A DNA stretch of 64,000 bases from JAMXLO01 sp963812075 (lineage in GTDB: Bacteria > Pseudomonadota > Alphaproteobacteria > Acetobacterales > Acetobacteraceae): the NCBI GenBank assembly GCA_963812075.1, contig CAWETN010000009.1, positions 445,218-509,217 on the forward strand, written 5' to 3'. The notes below the pieces were generated by a model. That model made no database searches and was not told where the DNA came from. It worked only from the letters and a program-made list of their open reading frames with translations. The position numbers and the translations under genes were made by a program. Of the stretch, positions 62,898-64,000 are shown one piece after another; the stretch's first letter is position 1; each line of letters opens with the position of its first letter.

Positions 62898-62999
62898 ACA
62901 AGCAGTTGGCGATTGTGACCAGGCAGGAAAAGCTTGTCGGTCAACCGCGGGAGATTTCTTGGGCAGCGGCCGGTTGGGCCCAGGAGTGCCGTTGGGGGT

Positions 63000-64000
63000 C
63001 CGCTCTGGAGTTCATTGCGCCCTGCTGTGGAAGCTCGAAACACATTACACCTACTGGCAGCGCAACAGATGCCGGCGCGCGATGAACAGATTGGCCAACG
63101 CGCAGGTCACAAGCAGGCGATGGGTGTTTTTCTCGGCCCGCGATAGCGCAGCTTGGCAAAGCCGAACACCCGCTTGATGACGCCGATCGAATGTTCGACC
63201 CTGGCCCGCACTTTGGACTTGGTACGATTTTTCGCCCGCTCGACCTCATCGACAACACCGCGGTGGCGATAGCGGCGATTGGTGAAGTCTTGCGCTCGCG
63301 GTGCGTGTCGGCGGATCACCACCCGCTGGCCGCGGTAGGCCTGGTCGCCCCACACGCGGGTCTCCCTCCCGTGCAGAAGATCGGGTAGTACCGTGCTGTC
63401 GGCGACATTGGCCGGCGTGGCCACCGCCGCGTGGATCAGCTTGGTCCGGCTATCGACCCCGATATGCGCCTTCATGCCGAAGTACCACTGGTTGCCCTTC
63501 TTGGTTTGATGCATCTCGGGATCCCGCGCCTTGTCGGCATTCTTGGTGGAAGACGGCGCATTGATGATCGTGGCATGGGTGCGGTGGCGACCTTCAGTCT
63601 CTTCGCCGTCAGGTGCCGGTGCACTGCGTCGAACAACTGCCGGCCCAGATCGTGCTCCTCGAGCAGGTGGCGGAAGCGGCACACCGTGGTCTCGTCCGGC
63701 ACTGGCTCGCAGCCGAGATCGATCCCGACAAAGCAACGCATCGCCAGCAAATCGTAGAGCGCCTCTTCCACTCCCGGATCCGACAGGTTGAACCACTGCT
63801 GCAGAAAATAGATGCGCAGCATCCGCTCGACCCCGATCGGCGGTCGGCCATTGCCCGGTTTGGGATAGTGCCGATCAATCAAGCCGCACAGTGCCGACCA
63901 CGGCACAACCCGCTCCATCTCCGCCAGAAACGCCGCCCGTCGCGTCGTCTTGACGTAACGTTCAAACCCACCGTTGCCAGCGTCAGCTGCTTCATCGCCC
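63000..64000 (-). mobile_element. Second IS5-type element, running to the window edge
   Basis: Limits not determined. It contains a broken IS5-type transposase of a different subgroup from the element at 59.5-60.4 kb. The upstream end of the element probably lies just outside the window. Confidence 0.65.
63107..63995 (-). pseudogene. IS5/IS1182-like transposase, frameshifted
   Basis: From 63995 the start MKQLTLATVGFE goes out of frame near 63958. The next piece MERVVPWSALCGLIDRHYPK, IGVERMLRIYFLQQWFNLSD and CRFRHLLEEHDLGRQLFDAV is the N-terminal and linker part. A second break lies near 63575. ATIINAPSSTKNADKARDPE (Asp region), NQWYFGMKAHIGVDSRTKLI, VWGDQAYRGQRVVIRRH (Asp) and VRARVEHSIGVIKRVFGFAK (Glu) end at 63107. 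All three catalytic regions are present, so repair would give a normal protein of about 296 residues. Length is one base over a multiple of three. Confidence 0.85.

Overview
The window looks like chromosomal DNA of a high-GC alphaproteobacterium. The order rpsB-tsf // pyrH-frr-uppS-cdsA-dxr-rseP, the overlapping glgE-treS/mak-glgB operon, FNR/FixK-type boxes and several conserved small proteins point to Rhodospirillales, probably Acetobacteraceae. That family assignment is inference; I had no database.

Layout. 24-8762 (minus): GlgE-pathway operon (glgE, trehalose synthase/maltokinase fusion, glgB). 8962-10667: a small hypothetical gene, a broken tyrosine integrase and a tRNA-Lys(TTT) that could be its attachment site. 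10703-14588 (minus): gyrA-coaD-ppi. 14589-16459: a spacer with inverted CRCAGAG motifs, a DUF6790-like membrane protein and a broken conserved hypothetical gene. 16539-25922: the ribosome/lipid cluster, interrupted between tsf and pyrH by 2.5 kb carrying a TauD-type dioxygenase, a small hypothetical gene, an alpha/beta hydrolase and a decayed GFA gene. 26201-30588: an ABC exporter, hsp20 and host-attachment genes (each behind a TTGAT-N4-ATCA box), and an ECF sigma/anti-sigma pair with its own ECF-like promoter. 30760-39836: an apparent catabolic region (two enolase-superfamily dehydratases, one close to D-tartrate dehydratase, two zinc hydrolases, LLM oxidoreductase, serine hydrolase, enoyl-CoA hydratase, polysaccharide-deacetylase-like enzyme). 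39991-43316: a CPA1 antiporter, a secreted hypothetical protein and an MBL hydrolase. 43327-49408 and 57529-62897: glycosyltransferases and methyltransferases of a surface-glycan locus.

49784-55300 separates the two parts of the glycan locus and looks like a replicon- or phage-satellite-derived island: excisionase-like protein, RepA-like AAA ATPase, an iteron array, a ProQ/FinO protein, a terminase-small-subunit-like HTH protein and a Cro-like regulator. It is followed by truncated genes (TerY-like VWA, M24/DoeA-like peptidase) and IS5-type elements at about 59.5-60.4 kb and 63.0-64.0 kb.

Many otherwise well-conserved genes, including essential gyrA, are broken by single-base indels, while 6.5 kb of glgE-treS has none. 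I read most of these breaks as local consensus errors and annotate such genes as one unit. Genes lacking real sequence (GFA, VWA, M24, GtrB-like) are called pseudogenes.
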